The notes under the pieces: generated by a model
The model's database searches: none
What the model was told of the DNA's origin: nothing
Seen by the model: only the letters and a program-made list of their open reading frames with translations
Position numbers and translations under genes: made by a program
Shown: positions 7,566-17,428 of the stretch, piece after piece
Layout: each line of letters starts with the position of its first letter
How positions within the stretch are numbered: position 1 is the stretch's first letter
Source: Desulfovirgula sp.
GTDB taxonomy: Bacteria > Bacillota > Desulfotomaculia > Desulfotomaculales > Desulfocucumaceae
Direction of reading: 5' to 3'
Length of the DNA: 51,835 nt
Assembly (NCBI GenBank): GCA_020725625.1
Contig: DYET01000168.1
Coordinates: 1 to 51,835 of the forward strand

Positions 7566-9152
7566 TTGCGGCGCTGGAACGGCTGGGGAGAAGAAAAAAA
7601 GGAATATCCTCTGAATGAGAACATGAAGCGCTTTCTGTCCGGTCACGTGGGCCCGGGCAGGCAGCCCCGGGACGCTTCCCTGGAGGAAGTGCTGGCCGCC
7701 GTGCCTCCTGGAAGGCTGCCCGCTCACCGGCTGGTCAGCACCGACCCGTTGGAACGGCTGAGGCATGCCCGGGGGCAGAGCCTGCCGGACTGGATCGCCC
7801 TGAGGTCCGGCAGGGTCGGCCGCTTCCCGGACGGGGTGGCTTATCCGAAAACGGGCGAAGAGGTAAGGGAACTGATCGAATTCGCGGCCCAAAGCGGTTC
7901 CGTGATCATCCCGTACGGCGGCGGAACAAGCGTGGTGGGCCACGTCAACGTGGCCAGCGACCTGCCCGCGCTGACGGTGGACATGAGCAAAATGAACCGG
8001 CTGCTGGACCTGGACCGGGAAAGCAACCTGGCTGCGTTCCAGGCCGGGGTGCGCGGGCCGGAACTGGAAGCCCTGATCCGGGCCGAGGGGTACACGCTCG
8101 GCCATTACCCACAGTCCTTCGAGTATTCCACCCTGGGCGGCTGGGTGGCCAGCCGGTCCAGCGGGCAGCAGTCGCTCGGGTACGGCCGCATCGAACAGCT
8201 TTTTGCCGGGGGGCGGCTGGAAACGCCCCGGGGCAGGCTGGATCTGCCGGTTTTTCCAGCCAGCGCCGCGGGTCCTGACCTCCGCCAGCTGGTTCTGGGA
8301 TCTGAGGGCAGGTTCGGCATTCTGACCGAGGTTACCGTGCGGGTCCGGCGGATTCCGGAAGCCGAGGAGTTTTCCGCCGTTTTTTTTCCTGATTTCACCT
8401 CGGGAATCGGCGCCGTCCGGGACCTCGTCCGCCGGCGCCTTCCCCTGGTCATGCTGAGGCTCAGCACGGCCGCGGAGACCCGCACCACCCTGGCCATGTC
8501 CGGGAAGCCCCGGGCGGTGGCCTGGCTGGAAAAATACCTCGGCCTCAGGGGAGCCAGGGGGGAAAAATGCCTGCTTATTTTCGGTGCGGCGGGGATGAGG
8601 GACGAGGTAGGATTTGCCAAAAAGCGGCTGGGACAGTTCGTTTCCAGGTACGGCGGGGTGCTGGTGGGTCCGGTCCTGGGCCGGGAGTGGCATAAAACCC
8701 GCTTTAAAACCCCTTATTTGAGAAACAGCCTGTGGGAGGCCGGATACGCCGTGGACACGTTGGAAACCGCAGTCCCCTGGTCCAAAGTGGCGGGCCTGGA
8801 GGGGGATCTCTCCGGCAATCTCAGCCTTGGCCTCCTGCCGGAAGGGGAAAAGGTGCACGCCTTCAGCCACCTGTCGCACGTCTACAACGACGGCTGCAGC
8901 ATTTACACCACCTTTGTTTTCAGGCTGGCGGACGACCCGGAGGAAACCCTGGAACGCTGGCAACGGCTGAAAGGAATTGCCTGCCGGACTATCGCGGCGC
9001 ACGGGGGAACCATCAGCCACCAGCACGGGGTGGGTACCGACCACAAGCAATACCTGCCGGCGGAGAAGGGGCCCCTGGGAATGGAACTGCTGCGCCGGGC
9101 CGGCGGGGTTTTGGACCCGGGCGGGACGATGAACCCGGGCAAGCTTTACTAG
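7566..9152 (+). CDS. FAD-binding oxidase, alkyl-DHAP synthase-like
   Basis: A 528-residue vanillyl-alcohol-oxidase-fold flavoprotein closest in motifs to alkylglycerone-phosphate synthase, which swaps the acyl group of acyl-DHAP for a fatty alcohol in ether-lipid synthesis. Seen: PYGGGTSVVGHV (FAD pyrophosphate loop), GHYPQSFEYSTLGGWVASRSSGQQS, the C-terminal SHLSHVYNDGCSIYTTF, and HGGTISHQHGVG, the His-rich motif typical of AGPS. The next genes encode glycerol-3-phosphate dehydrogenase and an FGGY kinase, so DHAP/glycerol phosphate is the common theme. Start: TTG 7566 has GGGGGTGA just upstream; ATG 7623 is an alternative. A related 2-hydroxyacid oxidase (GlcD type) is less likely given the C-terminal motifs. 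Confidence 0.8.
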   Translation: MRRWNGWGEEKKEYPLNENMKRFLSGHVGPGRQPRDASLEEVLAAVPPGRLPAHRLVSTDPLERLRHARGQSLPDWIALRSGRVGRFPDGVAYPKTGEEVRELIEFAAQSGSVIIPYGGGTSVVGHVNVASDLPALTVDMSKMNRLLDLDRESNLAAFQAGVRGPELEALIRAEGYTLGHYPQSFEYSTLGGWVASRSSGQQSLGYGRIEQLFAGGRLETPRGRLDLPVFPASAAGPDLRQLVLGSEGRFGILTEVTVRVRRIPEAEEFSAVFFPDFTSGIGAVRDLVRRRLPLVMLRLSTAAETRTTLAMSGKPRAVAWLEKYLGLRGARGEKCLLIFGAAGMRDEVGFAKKRLGQFVSRYGGVLVGPVLGREWHKTRFKTPYLRNSLWEAGYAVDTLETAVPWSKVAGLEGDLSGNLSLGLLPEGEKVHAFSHLSHVYNDGCSIYTTFVFRLADDPEETLERWQRLKGIACRTIAAHGGTISHQHGVGTDHKQYLPAEKGPLGMELLRRAGGVLDPGGTMNPGKLY

Positions 9153-9192
9153 GTGTCCCGGGCCGCCCGGGCCTTGCCGCGGGGATAAAGGA

Positions 9193-9231
9193 CCGCCGGC
9201 GCCCGGGCCGGTGAACGGGGCGGCTTTTTTT
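9193..9231 (+). terminator. Hairpin with T-run between AGPS-like and glpD-like genes
   Basis: GC-rich inverted repeats (CCGCC/GGCGG enclosing CCGGC/GCCGG) are followed by seven T residues at 9225-9231. It may attenuate transcription into the downstream dehydrogenase gene. Confidence 0.5.
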
Positions 9232-9259
9232 CAGGACACGAAAGGGCGGGGTGGATAAA

Positions 9260-10849
9260 ATGCCTGAACCTGCATGGCGGCAGTCTGCCTGGGCGGAAAT
9301 CGGGGGCCCCTGGGACGTCGCGGTAATCGGCGGGGGCATTACCGGGGCGGGCATTCTACGGCTGGCCGTAAACATGGGTTTGAGGGCCCTGCTGGTGGAA
9401 CAGAACGACTTCGCCTGGGGCACCTCCAGCCGGTCCGGCAAGCTGGTGCACGGAGGACTGCGCTACCTGAAGCAGGGCCAGATCGGCGTTACCCGGCATT
9501 CAGTCAGGGAAAGGGAGCGACTAATCCGTGAGGCGCCGGGGCTGGTGGAACCGATGGAGTTCCTGCTGCCCGTATACGGGGGCCAGGGCGCCCTGCGGGC
9601 AGCGTACCGGCTGGGCCTCGGAATATATGACCTCCTGGCCGGGCGCAAGACCCGCAGGTCCTTGAGTCGCGAAGACTTTGCCGGGGCGGTGCCCGCCGTC
9701 GACGCCAGGAGACTCGAGGGCGGCCTGGGCTACCAGGACGCCCGCGCCGACGACGCCCGCATGGTGCTGCGCCTTATTTTTGAAGCGGCGGCCGACGGTG
9801 GCCGGGCTCTCAACTACGCCCCGGTCACCGACCTGCTGCTTGCCAAATCCGGGCGGGTCTGCGGGATAGTGGTTCAAGACCGGTTAACGGGCAAGACCGC
9901 TGAGGTCATGGCGGGGGTGGTAATCAACTCCACCGGTGCCTGGGCCGACAGGCTGCGCCTCCGGCTGGGGCGCGCGCCGGTAATCAGGCCGCTGCGCGGC
10001 AGTCACCTTGTTTTTTCCCGACGAAGTCTGCCCCTGGACCCGGGTGTAAGTTTTCTGCACCCCCGGGACCGGCGTCCGGTTTACGTTTTCCCCTGGGAGG
10101 GAGTGACCCTGGTGGGCACCACCGACCTGGACTGCACGGGCGACCTGGATGCCGATCCCTCGATTTTGCCCGGTGAAAAGGAATACCTGCTTGAGGCCGT
10201 GCACAGGTTCTTCCCTGCCCTGAACCCGCGGGAAGGGGAATTGTTATCCTCCTTTACCGGTATCCGGCCGGTGGTTGGCAGCGGCAAAAAGGACCCCTCC
10301 AGGGAGGCCAGGGACATGCTGGTGGTTGACGATGAAGGGCTGCTGACGGTCACCGGCGGAAAGCTGACAACCTTTCGCCTGCTTGCCTTAAGGGCGCTGG
10401 CGGCGGCCGGCGACAGGCTGCCCATCGACCTGTCGGCTCTGGAAAAAAAGAGAGTATACCGGGAAAACGACCCGGCACAGGTGGAAATTTCCGGGCCCTG
10501 GTTGAGGCTGGCCGGGCGGTACGGGCGGATGGCCCGGCGGCTGGCCGAAGAGGCCGCCGCCGGCGATCTGGAGGAAATACCCGGAACGGTCTACCTCTGG
10601 GCCGAATTGAAACACGCCGCCAGGCACGAGATGGCGGTTCACCTGGAGGATTTGATGCTGCGGCGGCTGCGCCTGGGGCTGGTGCTGCCGGATGGCGGGG
10701 CCGGTCTCCTGGAGCGGGTGAAGGGCATCGTCTGCCCGGCCATGGGCTGGGATGAGGCCGGGTGGAGGGACGAATGCGCCAGGTATCTGGAAGTTTGGCG
10801 CCGGGCCTACAGCCCCGGCGGGGAAGGGGGAAGCGGAGGTGCCGGCTGA
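9260..10849 (+). CDS. FAD-dependent glycerol-3-phosphate dehydrogenase (GlpD/GlpA type)
   Basis: A product of about 529 residues oxidising sn-glycerol 3-phosphate to DHAP and passing electrons to quinone or a partner subunit. Seen: FAD loop VAVIGGGITGAG, family signature VEQNDFAWGTSSRSGKLVHGG, LRYLKQGQIG, YQDARADDARMV, VINSTGAWAD, VGTTDLD, FTGIRPVVGSG and VTGGKLTTFR. The C-terminal helical domain is present, so the length matches GlpD. GTG 9251 is possible but lies inside the ribosome binding site GGGCGGGG, so ATG 9260 is preferred. The kinase gene begins inside its last codons, implying coupled translation. Confidence 0.88.
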   Translation: MPEPAWRQSAWAEIGGPWDVAVIGGGITGAGILRLAVNMGLRALLVEQNDFAWGTSSRSGKLVHGGLRYLKQGQIGVTRHSVRERERLIREAPGLVEPMEFLLPVYGGQGALRAAYRLGLGIYDLLAGRKTRRSLSREDFAGAVPAVDARRLEGGLGYQDARADDARMVLRLIFEAAADGGRALNYAPVTDLLLAKSGRVCGIVVQDRLTGKTAEVMAGVVINSTGAWADRLRLRLGRAPVIRPLRGSHLVFSRRSLPLDPGVSFLHPRDRRPVYVFPWEGVTLVGTTDLDCTGDLDADPSILPGEKEYLLEAVHRFFPALNPREGELLSSFTGIRPVVGSGKKDPSREARDMLVVDDEGLLTVTGGKLTTFRLLALRALAAAGDRLPIDLSALEKKRVYRENDPAQVEISGPWLRLAGRYGRMARRLAEEAAAGDLEEIPGTVYLWAELKHAARHEMAVHLEDLMLRRLRLGLVLPDGGAGLLERVKGIVCPAMGWDEAGWRDECARYLEVWRRAYSPGGEGGSGGAG

Positions 10850-12392
10850 GCTTATCCTGTCCATAGACGCGGGCACCCAGAGCGTCAGGTGCATACTTTT
10901 CGACCTCGAGGGCAACCCCGTGGCCCTTCAAAAGGAGCCCCTGCCCCCCTGGGAAGTGCCGGTTCCGGGCTGGGCTGAACAGGACGCGGAAGTGTACTGG
11001 GAAAAGCTGTGCTCCGCCGCGGGCAGGCTGTGGCGGGACAATCCCGGGCTTAAGGAAGCGGTGCGGGGTGTAACTCTGACCTCCCAGAGGGGTACGGTAG
11101 TAAACGTGGATGCAGCCGGCAGGCCTCTCAGACCGGCCATTCTCTGGCTGGACCAGCGAACGGCGGGCGTTGTTCCGCCCCTGGCCTTGCACTGGCGGGC
11201 GCTGTTTAAAGTCCTGGGCCTGGGCGAAACCATTTCCTACCTGCAGTCCCAGGCCGAGGCCAACTGGATAAAGGCCTGTCAGCTGGAAACCTGGGACCGC
11301 ACGCACAAATTCCTGTTTCTTTCCGGTTACCTGACCCACAGGCTGACGGGCAACTTCGCCGACTCGACCGGCTGCCAGGTGGGCTACGTGCCCTTCGACT
11401 ACAAGAGGCAGCAGTGGGCCGGGCCGTCGGACTGGAAATGGCAGGCCCTGTGCGTGGAGCGGGTGAAGCTGCCGGACCTGGTCATGCCGGGAGGGGAGCT
11501 TGGCCGGATCAGCCGGCCGGCGGCTGAGGCAACCGGCATCCCCGCAGGACTGCCGCTGCTGGCAGCCGCTGCCGACAAGGCCTGCGAGGTTCTGGGATCG
11601 GGCTGCCTGGGCCTGCATCAGGGAAGCATCAGTTACGGCACCACGGCCACCATCAATGTCACTTCCTCCCGCTACATCGAGCCGCTGCCGCTCATTCCCC
11701 CGTATCCAAGCGCCATACCGGGCAGCTACAACCTGGAAGTCCAGGTCTACCGGGGATTCTGGCTGGTTTCCTGGTTTGTCAGGGAATTCGGATTTCCGGA
11801 AAGATTGGCTGCGGAAGAAAAAGGCGTGGACCCGGAGCAAGTCCTCGATCGGGAAATCGCCGACATCCCGCCCGGGTCCATGGGCCTCATCCTGCAGCCC
11901 TACTGGTCCCCTGGGCTGAAAGTGCCCGGACCGGAAGCCAAGGGGGCGGTTATCGGGTTCCGGGACGTCCACACCCGGGGGCACCTGTACCGGGCCCTGC
12001 TTGAGGGCCTGGCCTACGCCCTGAGGGAGGGCAGGGAAAGGATAGAAAGGCGGACCGGGCGGGAAATCAGCGAACTGCGTGTTTCCGGGGGCGGTTCCCG
12101 GAGCCGCCAGATGCTGCAGATTACCGCCGATGTCTTCAACCTCCCGGCCACCAGGCCGCACACCTGGGAAACCTCGGCCCTGGGGGCGGCCGCGGTGGCC
12201 GCTGTGGGCATGAAATACTACTCCGATTTCCGGTCCGCGGCCGGGGCCATGGTGAGAATCAGGGACACCGCCGATCCCGTTCCGGAACACGCCAGGGTTT
12301 ACGACGATTTGTACACCCGGACCTTCAGGCCCCTGTACGGGCGCCTTAAGCCCCTGTACAGGGCAATCAGGGGGATGAACCTGGAACTGTAA
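10839..12392 (+). CDS. FGGY family carbohydrate kinase (glycerol/xylulose kinase type)
   Basis: A 517-residue two-domain ASKHA-fold kinase. Motifs: LSIDAGTQSVRCILFD (phosphate 1 loop), GWAEQDAEVYW, LWLDQRTA, a KFLFLSGYLTHRLTG segment, and the C-terminal adenosine-binding region RVSGGGSRSRQMLQITADVFNLP. The start is GTG 10839, preceded by GGAAGCGGAG and overlapping the dehydrogenase stop by 11 bp; the longer open frame lacks family similarity before this point. Operon position after a GlpD-like protein suggests glycerol as substrate, but FGGY substrate specificity cannot be read from sequence by eye; xylulokinase or another polyol kinase is possible. Confidence 0.85.
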   Translation: MPAELILSIDAGTQSVRCILFDLEGNPVALQKEPLPPWEVPVPGWAEQDAEVYWEKLCSAAGRLWRDNPGLKEAVRGVTLTSQRGTVVNVDAAGRPLRPAILWLDQRTAGVVPPLALHWRALFKVLGLGETISYLQSQAEANWIKACQLETWDRTHKFLFLSGYLTHRLTGNFADSTGCQVGYVPFDYKRQQWAGPSDWKWQALCVERVKLPDLVMPGGELGRISRPAAEATGIPAGLPLLAAAADKACEVLGSGCLGLHQGSISYGTTATINVTSSRYIEPLPLIPPYPSAIPGSYNLEVQVYRGFWLVSWFVREFGFPERLAAEEKGVDPEQVLDREIADIPPGSMGLILQPYWSPGLKVPGPEAKGAVIGFRDVHTRGHLYRALLEGLAYALREGRERIERRTGREISELRVSGGGSRSRQMLQITADVFNLPATRPHTWETSALGAAAVAAVGMKYYSDFRSAAGAMVRIRDTADPVPEHARVYDDLYTRTFRPLYGRLKPLYRAIRGMNLEL

Positions 12393-12466
12393 CGGACATT
12401 TGGTCCCAGGCAGGCCGCGGTTAACCCGGCCGGGTCTCTCAGGGGCCGGGAAGGTGGCTGCAAAAT

Positions 12467-14065
12467 TCACACCATTCCGTACCGTTTCATCTTGCGCCAG
12501 AGAGTCACCGTACTGACGCCCAGTCTTGCGGCGGCCAGGCGCCTGTTCTGCCCGGCGTCGCTGAGGGCGTCGGCGATGGCCCTTTTTTCTGCCTCCCGGG
12601 CCGCGCTGCCGAGGTTTACAGGTGCCGCCGTCTTTTCAGGACCGGCGGCTGTTTGGCCGAATTTCTTGTCCACGTACTCCCGGATTACCGCCGGCAGGTG
12701 TTCCGGCATGATGGTCTCCCGGTCGCACAGATTCATGGTGCGCTCTACGCAGTTCTGCAACTCCCGGACGTTGCCCGGCCAGTTGTACCTTTCCAGGTAA
12801 CGGGCGGCCTCCTCGCCGATCCTCCGCACCGGGCTGCCGAACATCTGGTTGAAGCGCTGCACGAAATGCCTGGCCAGGTAGATGATGTCCTCCACCCTTT
12901 CCCGGAGCGGCGGGATCCTGAGGTCCACCACGTTCAGCCGGTAGAAAAGGTCGTCGCGGAACTTGCGGTCCTTGACCAGCTGCATCAGGTCCCTGTTAGT
13001 GGAGGCAATTATCCTGACGTCCACGGGAACCGGCTCTTTGCCCCCGATGCGGACCACTTCCCGCTCCTGGAGCACCCGCAGCAGCTTGGCCTGAAGGTCG
13101 TAGTCCATTTCGCCCACCTCGTCCAGCAGCAGCGTGCCGCCCTCGGCCTGCTCAAAGAGACCCACCTGTCCGCCTTTTCTGGCTCCGGTGAAGGCCCCCT
13201 CCTCGTAGCCGAAAAGCTGGCTTTCCACCAGGCTGGCCGGGAGGGCGCCGCAGTTGACGGCCACGAAGGGGCCGGCCCGGCGGGGACTGGATCTGTGGAT
13301 TGATTGGGCGAAGAGTTCCTTCCCGGTTCCGGTCTCGCCCCAGATCAGGACGGTGGACTGCCCGGCGGCAATCTGGACGGCCTGTTCCTTGCACCTCCTG
13401 ATGGCCGGGCTGCGCCCGACGATATCAGCGAAGGTGTAGCGCTGCTGCCACGGATAGGCCGACGCCGACTCAATGATTTTCTTTTTCTGCCTGACCGCCA
13501 TGACGTTGTTGAAGCCGATGCCGAACTTGTCGGTAATCGGAATGCGCACCGCCTGGGCCCCGTCCTCCAGCAGCGAGGGCCCGAACACCGGCCTTCTCCC
13601 CTGCATGGCCTCCTTGCCCAGGGCGGTATACTCCCCGGCACCCCTGGAGGAATAGCCGTCGGGACCGAAGCTGGCCAGGCGCAGCCCCTCCCGGTCGAAC
13701 ATCACGGCCTCGCCCCCGGCCACCATGGCGATGAATGGCAGGGCCTCCTCAATGTTCTTTTCCAGTTCCTTTTCACGGGCCAGCCGTTCGTTGTCCACGG
13801 CCGCCAAAATGTAGTCGCCCAGCGGCAGGAACCAGGCTCGGGACCCGCGAACCGGGCCGTATTCGACGGTTCCCGGATCGGCGGCCGATCCCGCAAAATA
13901 CCCGGCCAGCCTGTCCGCCTCCGGCCCGGGAATATCCTGGCCAGAGGTGTTCACCGCTTTGACGGCTTTGCCTCCCCGGTCCAGCACGGCGGCGTAACCT
14001 CCGGTTACCCGGGCTATGTGAACCAGTGACCGGCACAGCTTGTTCAACAGATCCCGGTCGTCCAT
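12467..14065 (-). CDS. Sigma-54-dependent enhancer-binding transcriptional regulator
   Basis: About 532 residues: an N-terminal sensory region (1-200, PAS/GAF-like but not clearly assignable), an AAA+ domain with Walker A GETGTGKE (about 243-250), GAFTGA loop (290-295) that contacts sigma-54, Walker [14 protein letters not shown] and arginine finger region [11 protein letters not shown], then a Fis-type HTH ([21 protein letters not shown]) at the C-terminus. The start ATG 14065 has AAGGA nine bases upstream; the upstream in-frame ATG 14074 and the longer frame are less well placed. It lies convergent to the kinase gene and is likely to act at the sigma-54 promoter of the CitE-like operon. The effector is unknown; a dicarboxylate would be logical. 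Confidence 0.9.
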   Translation of the reverse strand: MDDRDLLNKLCRSLVHIARVTGGYAAVLDRGGKAVKAVNTSGQDIPGPEADRLAGYFAGSAADPGTVEYGPVRGSRAWFLPLGDYILAAVDNERLAREKELEKNIEEALPFIAMVAGGEAVMFDREGLRLASFGPDGYSSRGAGEYTALGKEAMQGRRPVFGPSLLEDGAQAVRIPITDKFGIGFNNVMAVRQKKKIIESASAYPWQQRYTFADIVGRSPAIRRCKEQAVQIAAGQSTVLIWGETGTGKELFAQSIHRSSPRRAGPFVAVNCGALPASLVESQLFGYEEGAFTGARKGGQVGLFEQAEGGTLLLDEVGEMDYDLQAKLLRVLQEREVVRIGGKEPVPVDVRIIASTNRDLMQLVKDRKFRDDLFYRLNVVDLRIPPLRERVEDIIYLARHFVQRFNQMFGSPVRRIGEEAARYLERYNWPGNVRELQNCVERTMNLCDRETIMPEHLPAVIREYVDKKFGQTAAGPEKTAAPVNLGSAAREAEKRAIADALSDAGQNRRLAAARLGVSTVTLWRKMKRYGMV

Positions 14066-14255
14066 GAAAACCATTCCTTGCTTGCTTGGGTTTTTATAAG
14101 CCGCCTGGATACATTTTATCACGCCGCTGTAAGGTTGTGTCGGGGAATTTCCCGGACAGGAGCTTTCAGGGAGGATTTTCATTTTCCGGCACGGAATAAT
14201 AGTAACAACCGGGCCCGCGCTCGTGTCAACATTTTAAAAATATGGAGGAATCCTG

Positions 14256-15119
14256 ATGGACAAGAAAAAAGCCAGTGTTTTGACCTTTCGCGAAATGAAG
14301 CGGGAGGGCAGGAAAATCACCATGGTCACTGCCTACGACTACGCCATGATGTCGCACGTGAACAGGTCCGACATCGACCTGGTTCTGGTCGGGGACTCGC
14401 TGGCCATGACCATGCTGGGCTATGAGAGTACCGTGCCCGTGGACATGGACACCATGATCATCTTCCAGCAGGCTGTTTCCAGGGCCGGCAGGAACACCTT
14501 CCTGGTGGGGGATATGCCCTTCATGTCCTACGAGATAAGCATCGAAAAGGCGGTGGAAAACGCCGGCAGGATCATGAAGGAGGGGTTCATGGACGCGGTT
14601 AAGCTGGAAGGCGGCCGCCGCGTGGCCGACACCGTGGCCGCCATTGTCAGGGCCGGGATTCCGGTGATGGGTCACATCGGCCTGACTCCCCAGAGCGCTT
14701 CACAGCTTGGCGGGTTTACCGTCCAGGGCCGGGACGTCTCCGGGGCCGTGCAGTTGGTGAAGGACGCCCTGGCTTTGGAGGAGGCCGGGGCTTTTGCCGT
14801 GGTCCTTGAAGCCGTTCCCGCCCCGGTGGCCGCCATGATCACCGAAAAGCTGGGCATACCGACCATCGGCATCGGCGCCGGCCCGCACTGCGACGGACAG
14901 GTTTTGGTCATCCACGACCTGCTGGGCCTTTTCGACCGGTTCGTGCCCAGGTTTGTCAAACAATACGCCGCAATGGGGGCCGAGATCCGGAAGGCCCTGG
15001 ATGCCTTCGCCGGGGAGGTGCGCGGCGGGCAGTTCCCAGCCACCGAACACAGCTTTTCCATGAAGGACGAAGTTGTTCAGGGAATTATGGACCGGCTGAA
15101 AAAGGAGGGTATTTTGTAG
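14256..15119 (+). CDS. panB: 3-methyl-2-oxobutanoate hydroxymethyltransferase
   Basis: 287 residues. PanB transfers a hydroxymethyl group from methylenetetrahydrofolate to 2-oxoisovalerate, giving ketopantoate for pantothenate and CoA synthesis. Seen: ITMVTAYDYAMM, VLVGDSLAMTMLGYESTVPVDMDTM, GDMPFMSY, AVKLEGG, VMGHIGLTPQS, EAVPAPVAAMITEKLGIPTIGIGAGPHCDGQVLVIHDL (as separate segments) and a normal C-terminus. ATGGAGGAATCC precedes the ATG. The stop is followed immediately by the GTG of panE. Confidence 0.95.
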   Translation: MDKKKASVLTFREMKREGRKITMVTAYDYAMMSHVNRSDIDLVLVGDSLAMTMLGYESTVPVDMDTMIIFQQAVSRAGRNTFLVGDMPFMSYEISIEKAVENAGRIMKEGFMDAVKLEGGRRVADTVAAIVRAGIPVMGHIGLTPQSASQLGGFTVQGRDVSGAVQLVKDALALEEAGAFAVVLEAVPAPVAAMITEKLGIPTIGIGAGPHCDGQVLVIHDLLGLFDRFVPRFVKQYAAMGAEIRKALDAFAGEVRGGQFPATEHSFSMKDEVVQGIMDRLKKEGIL

Positions 15120-16061
15120 GTGAAGATAGCCGTTATCGGGGCCGGGGCCATGGGATCCCTGTTCGGGGCGCACCTTGCCGCCGGCGGCAACCAGGTCGCC
15201 CTGGTGGATGTGTGGGAGGAACACGTGCGGACCATCAACGAAAACGGCCTGATCGTGGAGGAGGAAGGCAGGCTCCGGACCTACCGGCTGCCGGCGCTGA
15301 CCGACCCGGGGTCCCTGGGGCCGCAGGACCTGGTCATCGTTTTCGTGAAGTCTTACCACACCGCCACGGCGATTAGAAGCGCCAAGAACCTTTTCAGCGG
15401 CGGCACACAGGTAGTCACCCTGCAAAACGGGCTGGGCAATGCCGAGATTATCGCCGGAGAGGCAGCCGGAACGACGGTGATTGCCGGGACCACCTCCCAC
15501 GGGGCCACGGTGCTGGGCCCGGGCCGGATCAGGCACGCCGGGAAGGGTGAAACAGTCATCGGCAAAGTCAGCGGCGGGGCCGGCCGGCTGGGTGAAGTCG
15601 CCGCCGAGTTTAACCGCTGCGGCCTGGAAACAAGGATTGCCGACGACATAGCCGGCCTTCTCTGGGGAAAACTTTTGGTCAACGTGGGCATCAATCCCCT
15701 GACCGCCCTGTGCAAAGTCACCAACGGCAGCCTGGTGGAAATGGAAAGCACCCTCCGGCTGATGGAAATGCTGGTAGGGGAAGGAGAGGCGGTGGCACGG
15801 GCAGTGGGGGTGGCACTGCCATACTCCGACGCCCTCGGGAAGGTAAAAAGCGTCGCCCGGGCCACGGGGTCCAACCGGTCTTCAATGTGGCAGGACATAG
15901 AGCGGGGCCGCCCCACCGAGGTCGACTTCATCAACGGCGCTGTGGTCAGGGAGGGTGAGAAAGCAGGTGTTCCCACCCCTTGCAACCGGGTGGTCACCCT
16001 GCTGGTCAAGGCCCTTGAGGAAAAATGCAGGGGCCGGCAACCGGGGGCCTTTACGGCTTGA
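15120..16061 (+). CDS. panE: 2-dehydropantoate 2-reductase
   Basis: 313 residues; NADPH-dependent reduction of ketopantoate to pantoate. The N-terminal Rossmann motif KIAVIGAGAMGSLFGAHLAAGG is at residues 2-23 as shown in two halves (GAGAMG core), followed by FVKSYHT, LQNGLGN, and the catalytic-lysine segment LLWGKLLVNVGINPLTA. The C-terminal RSSMWQDIERGRPTEVDFING motif is complete. The GTG start directly abuts the panB stop, so the two form one transcript. panC and panD are not in the window. Confidence 0.93.
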   Translation: MKIAVIGAGAMGSLFGAHLAAGGNQVALVDVWEEHVRTINENGLIVEEEGRLRTYRLPALTDPGSLGPQDLVIVFVKSYHTATAIRSAKNLFSGGTQVVTLQNGLGNAEIIAGEAAGTTVIAGTTSHGATVLGPGRIRHAGKGETVIGKVSGGAGRLGEVAAEFNRCGLETRIADDIAGLLWGKLLVNVGINPLTALCKVTNGSLVEMESTLRLMEMLVGEGEAVARAVGVALPYSDALGKVKSVARATGSNRSSMWQDIERGRPTEVDFINGAVVREGEKAGVPTPCNRVVTLLVKALEEKCRGRQPGAFTA

Positions 16062-16073
16062 AGATAAAACAGG

Positions 16074-17417
16074 CTATTTCCCGAAATGCTTCTCCACAAA
16101 ACCCGTGTCCACTTCGCCCCGGAGGAAGAACTGGTTTTTTAACACCTCCCGGTGGAACGGGATGGTGGTGGCCACGCCATCGATGACGAATTCGTCAAGG
16201 GCCCGGGCCATCCTGGACACCGCCTCGTCCCGGTCCCGCCCCCAGGTGATCAGCTTGCCCAACATGGAGTCGTAGTACCGCGGCACGACCCAACCTCCGT
16301 AGGCCGCGCTGTCCACCCTGACGCCGGGACCTCCCGGCGGCACGTATCCGGAGATTCGGCCCGGGCAGGGGGCGAAGTTCCTGGCCGGGTCCTCGGCGTT
16401 GAGGCGGCACTCGATGGACCAGCCATTGATGGAAACATCCCCCTGGGTTAGGCCCAGACTTTCTCCCGCCGCGATTCTGATCTGTTCCTTGACCAGGTCG
16501 ACGCCGGTCACCATTTCGGTGACCGGGTGTTCCACCTGGATCCTGGTGTTCATTTCGATAAAGTAAAAGTTACCTTCCGGGTCAAGCAGGAACTCAACCG
16601 TTCCGGCGCCGTGGTAGCCCGCCGAACGGGCCGCCTCCACCGCCGCCCGGCCCATTTCCCGCCGCAGGGCTTCACACACGGCGGTGGACGGAGCCTCTTC
16701 GATTACCTTTTGGTTGCGTCTCTGGATGGAACAGTCCCTCTCCCCCAGGTGGATGACGTTTCCGGCCCTGTCGGCCAGGATCTGGAATTCTACGTGTCTT
16801 GGGCTTTCAACGTACTTTTCCAGGTAGACCAGGTCGCTGCCGAAGGCGGCTTTTGCCTCGGACCGGGCCGTCCGGATCGCTCTGACCAGATCCCGGTGTC
16901 CCCGGGCTACCCTCATTCCCCGGCCCCCTCCCCCCGCCGAGGCCTTGACAATCACGGGGTAACCAATTTCGGCGGCGGCTTTCAGGGCTTCTTCCTCGTC
17001 CTCCAGCGTCCCGGGAGACCCCGGCACCACCGGAACGCCGGCTCCGGCCGCGGCCTTCCTGGCCGCGGCCTTGTCGCCCATTTTTTCTATGGTCTCCGGG
17101 GACGGGCCGATGAAAACCAGGCCGTGTTCCTCCACCATCCTGGCAAAAAACGGGTTTTCGGCCAGGAACCCGTATCCGGGGTGAACGGCGTCGGCCCCGG
17201 AAATTATGGCGGCGCTGACGATATTCTTCATGTTTAGATAGCTTTCTGCCGGGGGTGGCGGTCCGATGCAAACGGCCCGGTCGGCGGCTCTGACCGGCAG
17301 GGAATCCCTGTCCGCCTCGGAGTAGACCGCCACGCTGGAAATGCCCATTTCCCTGCAGGCCCTGATGATGCGCAGGGCAATCTCTCCCCTGTTGGCCACC
17401 AGTATCCTCTTGAACAT
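16074..17417 (-). CDS. accC: Biotin carboxylase (AccC / pyruvate carboxylase subunit A)
   Basis: 447 residues, the canonical AccC length, carboxylating biotin with ATP and bicarbonate. Seen: [33 protein letters not shown]-grasp glycine loop [25 protein letters not shown], and [16 protein letters not shown]. The open frame extends 49 codons upstream, but that part overlaps the carboxyltransferase gene and lacks similarity, so ATG 17417 is chosen. It lies 11 bp after the OadA-AccB fusion gene; together they should make a two-component pyruvate (or other) carboxylase. The plus-strand panE ends 12 bp away in convergent orientation. Confidence 0.93.
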   Translation of the reverse strand: MFKRILVANRGEIALRIIRACREMGISSVAVYSEADRDSLPVRAADRAVCIGPPPPAESYLNMKNIVSAAIISGADAVHPGYGFLAENPFFARMVEEHGLVFIGPSPETIEKMGDKAAARKAAAGAGVPVVPGSPGTLEDEEEALKAAAEIGYPVIVKASAGGGGRGMRVARGHRDLVRAIRTARSEAKAAFGSDLVYLEKYVESPRHVEFQILADRAGNVIHLGERDCSIQRRNQKVIEEAPSTAVCEALRREMGRAAVEAARSAGYHGAGTVEFLLDPEGNFYFIEMNTRIQVEHPVTEMVTGVDLVKEQIRIAAGESLGLTQGDVSINGWSIECRLNAEDPARNFAPCPGRISGYVPPGGPGVRVDSAAYGGWVVPRYYDSMLGKLITWGRDRDEAVSRMARALDEFVIDGVATTIPFHREVLKNQFFLRGEVDTGFVEKHFGK

Positions 17418-17428
17418 GCGGCACCCCT

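Noticed and set aside
12425-12451. Terminator between the kinase and regulator genes
   Set aside because: CCCGGCC/GGCCGGG can pair, but there is no T-run on either side, so I cannot support it as a terminator.
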